From: Desulfobulbaceae bacterium
GTDB lineage: Bacteria; Bacteroidota; Ignavibacteria; Kapaibacteriales; UBA2268
DNA length: 64,000 nucleotides
Direction: 5' to 3'
NCBI GenBank assembly: GCA_018335795.1
Contig: JAGXRP010000034.1
Location: 62,001 to 126,000 of the forward strand
Positions within the stretch are counted from its first letter, which is position 1, and each line of letters starts with the position of its first letter. Below are positions 49,795 to 57,385 of the stretch, piece by piece. The notes below the pieces were generated by a model that saw nothing but the letters and a program-made list of their open reading frames with translations, was not told the origin of the DNA and made no database searches. The position numbers and the translations under genes were made by a program.

Positions 49795-50484
49795 ATGATA
49801 AATGAAATAACAGGTGCAAGCGCCGGTACAAATTCGGCAAATCAGCCGAATAGCTCAGAGAAATCTGTCTTAGGACGAGACGAGTTTCTGAAGTTGCTGA
49901 CTTTCCAATTGAGAGCTCAAAACCCGATGAAACCATATGACAATCAGGAATTTGCTTCACAATTGGCGCAATTTTCTCAACTTGAACAATTAATTGACAT
50001 TCGCTCATTACTCGAAGAACAAATGCTTACTAATGCGATTTTGACACAAACAATGTCTAATTCCGCATTACCGGGTATGCTCGGTAAAACAGCGAAGGCT
50101 TTTACTAAGCAAATTCAAGTGAGTGGAGTCAATGACAACATTCTTGGGTTTGACACACCTTACAACGTTTCCTCCGGGAAGATGACAATTACTGATTCCG
50201 GCGTCGGAATTGTAAATATAATCGAATTGAGTGGGAACATGTTAAACAAAGGTACACATACAATTAACTGGGACGGCACAGATTTGAATGGTGACAAAGT
50301 GCCGGATGGGAACTATAACTTTACAGTAGAACTTTTGGAATCAAATGGTAACGGATTTTCCGCCGATACTTTTACAAAAGGTAAAATTGACGCCGTTAGA
50401 TTCAAAAGTGATGGCACGAAACTTGTTATCAATGGAATGGAATTGCCTTTGAATGCGATTTCGGATATCACAACAGACAATTAA
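49795..50484 (+). CDS. flgD: Flagellar hook capping protein FlgD
   Basis: A 229-residue protein that caps the growing hook. The N-terminal motif LGRDEFLKLLTFQLRAQNPMKPYDNQEFASQLAQFSQLEQL is diagnostic. The C-terminal half has an FnIII/FlgD immunoglobulin-like fold with GTHTINWDGTDLNGDKVPDGNYNF. The usual order flgD - flg_new - flgE is kept. Twenty-one bases separate it from fliK and it is followed by the flg_new gene after 12 bases. Confidence 0.95.
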   Translation: MINEITGASAGTNSANQPNSSEKSVLGRDEFLKLLTFQLRAQNPMKPYDNQEFASQLAQFSQLEQLIDIRSLLEEQMLTNAILTQTMSNSALPGMLGKTAKAFTKQIQVSGVNDNILGFDTPYNVSSGKMTITDSGVGIVNIIELSGNMLNKGTHTINWDGTDLNGDKVPDGNYNFTVELLESNGNGFSADTFTKGKIDAVRFKSDGTKLVINGMELPLNAISDITTDN

Positions 50485-50496
50485 AATTGACATGGA

Positions 50497-50889
50497 GTGC
50501 TAATGACGGAAATTAACGGTATCAATATTCCTTTTATTCCTGCCGGAGGAGTAGAAAGACTCAAATCCGACAGGGCAATGCCTTTAAACGGCATCGAAAA
50601 AAATGCTTTTAATGAAGTATTGACCGAGGAAATCAGTAAACTCAAATTTTCGGGTCATGCTGTAAAGCGTATAAATGGAAGAGATATTGAGCTTAGCGAA
50701 ATTGATATGTTGCGATTAGAACACGCTGTTGATAAAGCAGAATCCAAAAAATCGAAGGACTCGCTTGTAATTTTGGATGAAACAGCTTTTATTGTCAATG
50801 TTCCAAATAGAACTATTGTGACTTTGATAAACAAGAATCAACTGAATGACAATGTAATTACGCAAATTGATTCTGCCGTATTTGCATAA
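50497..50889 (+). CDS. Flagellar operon protein of the flg_new (TIGR02530) type
   Basis: A 130-residue small protein found between flgD and flgE in many phyla. The block LKFSGHAVKRINGRDIELSEIDMLRLEHAVDKAESKKSKDSLVILDETAFIVNVPNRTIVT is typical, with KFSGHA and LDETAFIVNVPNRTI as the clearest parts. Its job is not settled; its constant place beside hook genes suggests hook assembly. A 120 bp gap with two hairpins separates it from flgE. Confidence 0.85.
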   Translation: MLMTEINGINIPFIPAGGVERLKSDRAMPLNGIEKNAFNEVLTEEISKLKFSGHAVKRINGRDIELSEIDMLRLEHAVDKAESKKSKDSLVILDETAFIVNVPNRTIVTLINKNQLNDNVITQIDSAVFA

Positions 50890-50890
50890 G

Positions 50891-50949
50891 GGGTTGGACT
50901 GAACCGAATGGTTAGAGACCCACGATATCCCGAACGACTGACGGATATC
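50891..50949 (+). promoter_or_regulatory. Structured leader upstream of flgE
   Basis: Two hairpins lie in the gap. GGGT (50891-50894) and ACCC (50918-50921) enclose AACC-GAAT-GGTT (50902-50913). GATATCC (50924-50930) pairs with GGATATC (50943-50949) around a 12-base loop. Neither is followed by a T-run. It could be an operator, an RNA-processing or stability site that raises flgE output, or a weak attenuator. Confidence 0.5.
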
Positions 50950-51010
50950 AAGCAGAATTAAAAAATATAGAAACAAAAGGATTGATTAATAACCAAGGAG
51001 GGTTTTTTTA

Positions 51011-52333
51011 ATGGGTCTCACAAGGTCACTTTCTAATGGAGCCACATCGCTTAGGGCTCATCAGCAAAGATTCGATGTAATATCGAATAATCTAGCTAAT
51101 CTTAATACTATCGGATATAAATCCAATAGAGCGAATTTTCAGGAACAATTTAACCAAGTCATAAATCACGGACGCAACCCCGATGTTGCGGGTGCAGTTG
51201 GCAACGGCGGTATAAATCCGCTACAGTTTGGGCTTGGTGTCAAAATGGGTTCCATCACTCAAGATATGAATCAAGGTAATCTACAGATAACTAATCGCCC
51301 GTTAGATTTGGCGATTCAAGGCAGTGGTTTTTTCGCTTATCAGATGAATGGCGAAATGCTCTATTCTCGTGCAGGAAACGTTTCTCGAGATAGAGATGGT
51401 TTTCTGATTGATACAGGAACAGGAGCATATTTGCAAGGTTATAATGTAGAGAACGACGCTAACGGCAACCCTATTAGAGATGTCAACGGCGTAAACCAAC
51501 TTACAGGGACAAGAGCTAATTTACTCATCCCGGAAAATATCCAATCAGCTCCGAAGCAAACACAAACAATCACTATGACCGGAAATCTTAATTCCGGCAA
51601 TGCCGAAGGAATTGAAAAGAAAACTTCAATTTCTATTATTGATAATGTTGGTGGTACTCATGAATTGAAATTTACTTTCACCAAAACTGCCAATCCAAAT
51701 GAATATGATTTAATTGCCGAATTAAATGGTAATTCAATTCCAATTTCTGCGGCTCAAGTTCTATTTAATAACGACGGTACACTAAATAGTCCACTTTCTA
51801 TTGATATTCTGGCGTCAGACCTAAATGTTGCAATTGGTAATCAGGTCTTCGACGAGACTACCCCCAAAGACATTAGTGTAGTTCTTGCTGACCCAAATCA
51901 ACTGTCTAATGGAATCACAGGATATGCAGCAGCGAACTCCGTTACTTTCATTGAACAAGACGGTCACAAATCAGGTTCGCTTGTGGATTTGAGTGTGGAC
52001 ACGCGTGGGCAAATATGGGGGGCATTTACAAATGGGAAATCGGAAAAATTAGGACAAGTTTTGCTTGCTAAATTTACTAACGATGAAGGATTGATTCGTA
52101 AGGGTGGCAATTTCTATTCCGAATCGCCAAATAGTGGTAACGCAAATATCGGTACAGCCGGAGATATTTTCCCATCATCGCAAATTGCCGGCAATTCATT
52201 GGAAATGTCAAACGTTGATATGACAGAACAATTCACGGATATGATTTCAACCCAACGTGCTTATGAAGCTTCGGCAAGAGTCATAACGGTCAGCGACCAA
52301 TTATTGCAAGAAACAACAATTTTAAAGCGCTAA
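51011..52333 (+). CDS. flgE: Flagellar hook protein FlgE
   Basis: A 440-residue hook subunit. The N-terminal helix motif (LTRSLSNGATSLRAHQQRFDVISNNLANLNTIGYKSNRANFQEQF) and the C-terminal one (NVDMTEQFTDMISTQRAYEASARVITVSDQLLQETTILKR) are the conserved FlgE/FlgG ends; the middle carries hook-specific domains. It has the best ribosome binding site of the operon (AAGGAGGG, seven to eight bases before ATG), consistent with the high copy number of hook subunits. It is the last gene of the operon and a perfect terminator follows. Confidence 0.96.
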   Translation: MGLTRSLSNGATSLRAHQQRFDVISNNLANLNTIGYKSNRANFQEQFNQVINHGRNPDVAGAVGNGGINPLQFGLGVKMGSITQDMNQGNLQITNRPLDLAIQGSGFFAYQMNGEMLYSRAGNVSRDRDGFLIDTGTGAYLQGYNVENDANGNPIRDVNGVNQLTGTRANLLIPENIQSAPKQTQTITMTGNLNSGNAEGIEKKTSISIIDNVGGTHELKFTFTKTANPNEYDLIAELNGNSIPISAAQVLFNNDGTLNSPLSIDILASDLNVAIGNQVFDETTPKDISVVLADPNQLSNGITGYAAANSVTFIEQDGHKSGSLVDLSVDTRGQIWGAFTNGKSEKLGQVLLAKFTNDEGLIRKGGNFYSESPNSGNANIGTAGDIFPSSQIAGNSLEMSNVDMTEQFTDMISTQRAYEASARVITVSDQLLQETTILKR

Positions 52334-52370
52334 GCTAACGACACCCCAAACAACTCTTTAGCTAAGCCAA

Positions 52371-52403
52371 AACCGCAACATGATGAATGTTGCGGTTTTT
52401 TTA
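52371..52403 (+). terminator. Intrinsic terminator of the flagellar operon
   Basis: AACCGCAACAT (52371-52381) pairs exactly with ATGTTGCGGTT (52387-52397) around a five-base loop, followed by a T-run (52396-52402). It ends the unit that begins at flgB. Confidence 0.92.
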
Positions 52404-52673
52404 ATTATAATTAAGTCGTTTCAATTTTGTTGGGGTTGACTAATAAAGGCTTTTTCTTTTTTAGGACGAGATACCTCACCCAGACACTCTCCAAAGGAGA
52501 GGGAGAAAGACAAACAAAAAAATACCCCAGAAGCCGTTCCCACTCTTGTAAGAGGGGGTTAAGGGGTGTTCCGTTTTGTCAATATATTTTAGGACTTTGC
52601 AAAGTTTTAGAATATGAGACCACTTTTGTTATAGCCCCAGACAGCTAAATGTATTTCGTTCGGACGAATAACA
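52404..52673 (+). other. Intergenic region with dispersed repeat copy B and a second palindrome
   Basis: No gene. CTCTCC-AAA-GGAGAG (52487-52501) is a perfect palindrome after TTTTTTAGGACGAG. Copy B of the dispersed repeat follows at 52537-52595 (CCCACTCTTGTAAGAGGGGG, GTTAAGGGGTGTT, then ATTTTAGGAC). The module order matches copy A at 9057-9108. The block resembles a short non-coding intergenic element. Confidence 0.6.
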
Positions 52674-53189
52674 TTACCAAGCATAGCCCAAATTCACTCC
52701 TAATCCGAATGGACGGTAGTTGAGACCTTCAAGGGAAAGTATATTAAATGCAAGATTTACTGTTGGTTCGACCACAAATCCACCTTCAAAAATCCACTTA
52801 TAAGAAACCTCTCCGCCTAATGCTAATGAAGTGCCGCCACCCCAAGTAGAATTTTCGAAACTCCAAAAACCTAAAGATACTATCGGTCCAAAGCTCAAAC
52901 CTCGTACAGCTTTGTCACTTTCTTGGAACAAATACCATCTGTATGAGCCACCCACGCCAAAGGCAGACCAGCCCGCAAAACCCCAGTAAATAGCATCGGC
53001 TGTGAATGAATTTTCAGCTGACACTTGCTGTTCGTATTTGGCATTGAAAATTCCGAAAGCTAATCCGATTGGGTTTACACCTATGGATTGGTTATAATTC
53101 TTCACTATACGCTGCGCGAACAAATCTTGAACGCTTGCCGTCATCAAGATTATCGTCATTGCAAAAATAAATATGTACAATTTCTTCAT
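52674..53189 (-). CDS. Small outer membrane protein, unknown role
   Basis: A 171-residue protein with a signal peptide (MKKLYIFIFAMTIILMTASVQDLFAQ) and short strands such as INPIGLAFGIFNAKYEQ, AFGVGGSYRWYLF, IVSLGFWSFEN, EPTVNLAFNILSLEG, PFGLGVNLGYAW. The C-terminal aromatic residue and spaced glycines fit an eight-strand outer membrane barrel. I do not recognise a named family. It is divergent from the 53392 gene with about 200 bp between starts. No operon partner. Confidence 0.7.
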   Translation of the reverse strand: MKKLYIFIFAMTIILMTASVQDLFAQRIVKNYNQSIGVNPIGLAFGIFNAKYEQQVSAENSFTADAIYWGFAGWSAFGVGGSYRWYLFQESDKAVRGLSFGPIVSLGFWSFENSTWGGGTSLALGGEVSYKWIFEGGFVVEPTVNLAFNILSLEGLNYRPFGLGVNLGYAW

Positions 53190-53391
53190 AGAATCTCCAT
53201 AAACTATTATATAACATCTTTCAATCTTTCAATTACAAATTAAAGTGAAACTTTTGAATTAAACAAGTTCTATTTACAATTTTGTTAAGTTTATTTTTTA
53301 AGCATTACCAAAATAATTTGTTATTCTCATATATAGTTATTACTTTTACGTACTGTAATTCATTTATTTTCAAATTTTGGGAGAGAATTTT

Positions 53392-53943
53392 ATGAAGAGA
53401 TTTTTCGCTATTTTCGCAGTATTGGCAATAACTTTTATTTCGATTAATGAAGCAAAAGCCAATAATATTTCAATTGGTGGAGATGTAGGATTAGCACTCC
53501 CTGTCGGTGACTTCAGTGATGGTGCCGGAATGGGTTTTGGCATAGAAGGAAAAGCAATTTTCCCCATGAATCCGGATATCGCTATCGGAGCAAGTTTGGG
53601 TTATTATTCATGGGGAGAAAAAGTTGATGGATTCGGATTCAGTAATATTCCTATAACAGGTACTTTTATGTATTTTGTTTCTCCAAGTCCAACTCGATTT
53701 TATGTTGGTGCAGACCTGTCTATAAACATGTTTACCGCAACTGTTGACTTAGGTGGATTTTTCGGTGGTTCAGCTTCAGCTACTGAAACCTATGTAGGCT
53801 TTGCTCCACTTGTTGGTATAGTAGCTCCAATTGGAGACAACATGAATATAACAGGCACTTTGAAGTACAACTTAATCTTTTCATCAGGTTCAAGTACCGG
53901 ATTTATTTCTTTACGCGGCGGCATAATGTTTTTGTTGAAATAA
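53392..53943 (+). CDS. Small outer membrane beta-barrel protein
   Basis: A 183-residue protein with a signal peptide (MKRFFAIFAVLAITFISINEAKA) and a Gly-rich beta body (ISIGGDVGLALPVGDFSDGAGMGFGIEGKAIFPM). The ending ISLRGGIMFLLK resembles outer-membrane barrel proteins of the OmpW/OMP_b-brl type. The ATG at 53392 is preferred to an in-frame TTG at 53377 because GGGAGAG (53379-53385) lies at the right distance and a normal signal peptide follows. Function unknown; it is followed by an intrinsic terminator. Confidence 0.72.
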   Translation: MKRFFAIFAVLAITFISINEAKANNISIGGDVGLALPVGDFSDGAGMGFGIEGKAIFPMNPDIAIGASLGYYSWGEKVDGFGFSNIPITGTFMYFVSPSPTRFYVGADLSINMFTATVDLGGFFGGSASATETYVGFAPLVGIVAPIGDNMNITGTLKYNLIFSSGSSTGFISLRGGIMFLLK

Positions 53944-53966
53944 TTCAAATAGAAATTAAAAAAAGC

Positions 53967-53999
53967 GTGGCTGTTATTTAAAGTAGCAGCCATTTTTTT
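53967..53999 (+). terminator. Intrinsic terminator after the small barrel gene
   Basis: TGGCTG (53968-53973) pairs with CAGCCA (53987-53992), with a short imperfect inner helix, and is followed by TTTTTTT. An A-run on the left would let it also work on the other strand. Confidence 0.7.
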
Positions 54000-54036
54000 A
54001 TAACTTAGTCCTAATATTTATTGACAACCCGAATAC

Positions 54037-54094
54037 AAATCCCCCTGCTCGCACGCTCGCTTTCCCCCTTTTAAAGGTGGATTAAGGGGGATTT
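54037..54094 (+). repeat. Dispersed intergenic repeat, copy C
   Basis: The stretch runs from AAATCCCCC (54037-54045) to GGGGGATTT (54086-54094), which are exact reverse complements. Its right part TTTCCCCCTTTTAAAGG (54061-54077) followed by TGGATTAAGGGGG aligns with copies A and B. It lies between the barrel protein and mscS genes. Confidence 0.55.
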
Positions 54095-54104
54095 ACTTGT
54101 TTAT

Positions 54105-54929
54105 TTACTCCTCAATCGCCTTCTTCAAATTCACATCCATTTGCGGGAATGGAATTGTCAGCCCTTTCTTGGGGAAAGTATTGTAAACTTTCTCGTGCAT
54201 GTCGAAATTGACACCCCAATAATCTTCTATTTTGCACCACACTCTGACTGTGAAATCAACCGAACTATTATTTAACTTCGATAATGCTATCAATGGTGCG
54301 GGTTCGTGAAGGATTCTTTCATCTTCAGCAATTAGGGTCTGAAGAGTTTCGCGAGCGACTTCTGCACTATCACCGTACGAAATCGAAAAGAGCATATCTA
54401 CTCTGCGCTCAGTCTGATGTGTGTAATTAATCAGTGATGAATTAGCTAAATTTCCGTTTGGTAAGAACACTACGCGATTATCAAAAGTTTTTAGTAATGT
54501 GTTGAAAATCTGAATTTCGTAAACAGTGCCAATGTAACCTTGAGTTTCGATTACGTCGCCGACCTTGAATGGTTTGAACATGAGTATCATTACACCACCG
54601 GAAAAATTCTGCAAAGTGCCGGATAGTGACATACCAATTGCCAACCCCGCTGCACCCAATAATGCGATGAATGAAGTCATCTCGAATCCGAGCATTGAAG
54701 CTACCGAAATAATCAGTAATACTCTGAGTAAGATATTTAATAGTGTTCGTAGAAATGGGCGCAATGAGGGGTCTATATGCTTTGCTTCCAAAATTCTGCC
54801 TAAGGCTTTGCCTACAAACTTGATGAGCCACAATCCAATTATTAAGGTCGGAATAGCTACCAGGAGCTTCAATCCGTAGATAACTGCAATCTCTGATACG
54901 TAAGTGACTAAATTATTAATGTTGTCCAT
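54105..54929 (-). CDS. mscS: Small-conductance mechanosensitive channel
   Basis: A 274-residue MscS channel that opens under membrane tension to release solutes. Two N-terminal helices and the pore helix with GAAGLAIGMSLSGTLQNFSGGVMIL are seen, followed by the beta domain (FKPFKVGDVIETQGYIGTVYEIQIFNTLLKTFDNRVVFLPNGNL, key blocks FKVGDVIE and LPNGNL) and the C-terminal alpha/beta domain. The Gly-rich pore helix and the length match E. coli MscS (286 residues). No operon partner. Confidence 0.93.
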   Translation of the reverse strand: MDNINNLVTYVSEIAVIYGLKLLVAIPTLIIGLWLIKFVGKALGRILEAKHIDPSLRPFLRTLLNILLRVLLIISVASMLGFEMTSFIALLGAAGLAIGMSLSGTLQNFSGGVMILMFKPFKVGDVIETQGYIGTVYEIQIFNTLLKTFDNRVVFLPNGNLANSSLINYTHQTERRVDMLFSISYGDSAEVARETLQTLIAEDERILHEPAPLIALSKLNNSSVDFTVRVWCKIEDYWGVNFDMHEKVYNTFPKKGLTIPFPQMDVNLKKAIEE

Positions 54930-55444
54930 TTTCTTCTCTCTTATTCTAAATCAATTTTATTAAATGATGCCTGTACAATGTTGCAATATATAGTATGTAA
55001 ATTGAAATGCCAAATCAATTTCAACGTTCGCTTTTATGTTTGTTTAATCCTGAAAAACTTTTCAACATTTGGGTTTATTATTATACATGAAAATTGGCTA
55101 TATGTATTCAAATGTCCAATCGTAACCATGAAAATCTCAGTTTTTTGCTGAGTCAAATCAATCACTTTTGGCAAGTTTAAAACCATCTTTCCTCGCTTCC
55201 AATGTGCTTTATGAGGAATACTGAATTTCACGAATCATGATTATTTTTTGCCCGATATATAATTGGCTCAGATTTTACATCTGTCATTATGCATTAATAT
55301 TTTGAACTTCGGTTCATAGGTATTTGTTTTAGAATAAAATTAAGATTTATGTTTTTTTGAAATAGAACAGTATTTTTTAAAGTAAAATTTTGTTATGAAA
55401 ATTAATAAAACCCCCATTATTTAATATTCACACGGAGGTGAATC
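54930..55444 (+). other. Intergenic region upstream of the flagellins
   Basis: About 515 bp with no gene I can support. It should hold the promoter of the flagellin genes and that of mscS. The best flagellin-like signal is GCCCGATA (55250-55257), near the sigma-28 -10 box GCCGATAA, but it lies about 190 bp upstream and lacks a -35 partner. CGGAGG (55434-55439) before the first flagellin ATG is a strong ribosome binding site. Confidence 0.4.
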
Positions 55445-56380
55445 ATGGCATTTGCAATAGGAGGAAACGCGAGAATCAGGACTAATAGTCCGGCAGAAAA
55501 TGCCTATAATGCGTTAGATACTTCAAGCAGGAGCATTTCACTAAGACAGTTGCGTCTTTCGACGGGACGCAGAATAAACAATGCAGCCGACGACGTTGCC
55601 GGTTACATTACATCGCGTGCCTTACAAGCAAGGAATACTTCTTTGAAAGCCGCTTTGAATGCAGTTGGTGACGCTTCAAACGTATCGTACATCATCATGG
55701 ATGCACTCGAAAATATCGGTGATTTGATGCAAAAAATCAAAGATGCTGCATCGAATGCAGCGTCCGGAGCTTCCGGCACTGACGAGAAAGTCGCACTCGC
55801 AAAAGCTGCTTATCGAATGGCACAACAAATCAAGACAGTCGTTGATACTACTGTGTTTGGTGGTCGCCAATTGATAGATGGTACTTTTTCTGCCAATTTT
55901 GTAATTGGAACTAACGGCACAAATAGTTTGTTGACTCTTGATGTCAACATGACTGCTGCTAATGTTGATTTCAATGTCGAGAGCGGTTATTTTGACCTTA
56001 ATTCTATGCTTACCGGAGATTTTGCAGGCATTACAGGATTAGACTTGAGACTGCTCAATGAAGTAGGTTCTATAGACCAAGGTATTTTCGATAATGAAAA
56101 TATTGGGCTTACATTAACCAGCTTATCAGACGCACTCAACAATGTCAACAAAGTCGCATCTTACGTCGGCGGTATCGTCAACAGATTGACTTCGCAGGAA
56201 GATTTGCTCAAAGGGCAAATAGTAAATTACAACGCTGCAATTTCGAGAATAGAAGATGCTGACGTTGCAAAGGAACAACTTGAGTTAATCAAAGCACAGT
56301 TCCTGCAACAAGCTTCGTTAATTTCGTTAGCTCAGGCAAACGCTAATCCGCAAGCATTCTTACAGTTAATTCAAGCATAA
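55445..56380 (+). CDS. Flagellin, copy 1
   Basis: A 311-residue flagellin. The N-terminal D0/D1 helix SLRQLRLSTGRRINNAADDVAGYITSRALQARN (key block LSTGRRINNAADD) and the C-terminal helix with AAISRIEDADVAKEQLELIKAQFLQQ are present, with a short variable middle. It begins with an unusual MAFAIGGNARIRTNSPAENA, longer than the standard MALRINTN start. The strong CGGAGG ribosome binding site fits a highly expressed gene. A second flagellin of the same length follows 20 bp later. It lies apart from the rod/hook operon, next to polA. Confidence 0.93.
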   Translation: MAFAIGGNARIRTNSPAENAYNALDTSSRSISLRQLRLSTGRRINNAADDVAGYITSRALQARNTSLKAALNAVGDASNVSYIIMDALENIGDLMQKIKDAASNAASGASGTDEKVALAKAAYRMAQQIKTVVDTTVFGGRQLIDGTFSANFVIGTNGTNSLLTLDVNMTAANVDFNVESGYFDLNSMLTGDFAGITGLDLRLLNEVGSIDQGIFDNENIGLTLTSLSDALNNVNKVASYVGGIVNRLTSQEDLLKGQIVNYNAAISRIEDADVAKEQLELIKAQFLQQASLISLAQANANPQAFLQLIQA

Positions 56381-56400
56381 TAATTTAATAGAGGTATAAT

Positions 56401-57336
56401 ATGCCATTTGCAATTGGAGGAAATGGAAGAATCAGGACTAATATTTCAGCAGAGAATGCATATAATTCTCTGGAAGTATCAAGTCGCGATATTTCACTAA
56501 GACAACTAAGGTTATCCACCGGATTGAGAATTAACAGTGCAGCCGATGACGTTGCAGGTTATATTACTTCGCGTGCTTTACAAGCCAGAAACGGTGCTTT
56601 GAAAGCAGCTATCAATACGGTTGGTGATGCTCAAAACGTAACGAATATTGTTATGGATTCGTTGGATAATATCAACCAACTCGTCACTCAAATGAAGGAT
56701 GCTACTTCTCAAGCGGCGTCAGGTGCTTTGGGTACAGACGAGAAGGTTGCTTTAGCAAAAGCTGCATATAGGCTGGCTCAACAAATCCAAACTGTAGTTG
56801 ATTCTACAGTTTTCAGTGGCTCACAATTATTGAGCGGTAGCTTTACAGCTAACTTTATTGTTGGCGTAAACACTAAAAACGAACTTTTGAATATCGAAAT
56901 TGATATGAGCACAAGCAATATTGATTTCAATGTTTCCAGCAATAATTTTGATGTCCATTCATTAAGTTCATCTAGTTTTGCAGGGATTACCGGATTGGAT
57001 ATGACAGCATTTAATGATGTTTCTTCTGATAATCTGGGAATATTCTCTATTGAAAATATTTCTAGTACTTTGATAAGCTTGTCCGGTGCTTTGAACAATA
57101 CAAATAAAGTTGCTTCATATCTCGGTGGTATTACTAATCGTTTGACTTCGCAAGAAGAATTACTGAAAAATCAAATTGTAAATTACAATGCTGCAATTTC
57201 GAGAATCGAAGATGCTGACGTTGCGAAAGAACAATTGTCATTGATTAAATCGCAGTTCTTGCAACAAACTTCATTGATTTCGCTTTCTCAAGCAAATCAA
57301 AATCCGAGCAACTTCTTACAATTAATCAGAGGATAA
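56401..57336 (+). CDS. Flagellin, copy 2
   Basis: A 311-residue flagellin, a tandem paralogue of copy 1. The N-terminus (MPFAIGGNGRIRTNISAENA, RLSTGLRINSAADDVAGY) and C-terminus (AAISRIEDADVAKEQLSLIKSQFLQQ) are nearly the same, while the central part has drifted. The ribosome binding site is weak (GAGG, 56390-56393), so it may depend on transcript read-through from copy 1 and be made in smaller amounts. A terminator shared with polA follows. Confidence 0.92.
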   Translation: MPFAIGGNGRIRTNISAENAYNSLEVSSRDISLRQLRLSTGLRINSAADDVAGYITSRALQARNGALKAAINTVGDAQNVTNIVMDSLDNINQLVTQMKDATSQAASGALGTDEKVALAKAAYRLAQQIQTVVDSTVFSGSQLLSGSFTANFIVGVNTKNELLNIEIDMSTSNIDFNVSSNNFDVHSLSSSSFAGITGLDMTAFNDVSSDNLGIFSIENISSTLISLSGALNNTNKVASYLGGITNRLTSQEELLKNQIVNYNAAISRIEDADVAKEQLSLIKSQFLQQTSLISLSQANQNPSNFLQLIRG

Positions 57337-57372
57337 AAAGCACTTTTGTATATTAATTACAAAAATGCTTTT
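57336..57372. terminator. Bidirectional intrinsic terminator
   Basis: AAAAGCA (57336-57342) pairs with TGCTTTT (57366-57372), and TTTTGTA with TACAAAA continues the stem after one mismatch. It lies between the convergent flagellin and polA genes and is flanked by runs that serve both directions. Confidence 0.78.
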
Positions 57373-57385
57373 CCTCTGTATTTTT

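Noticed and set aside
55245-55262. GCCCGATA resembling a sigma-28 -10 box upstream of the flagellins
   Set aside because: It is about 190 bp upstream, one base off the consensus, and has no TAAA-type -35 at the right distance.
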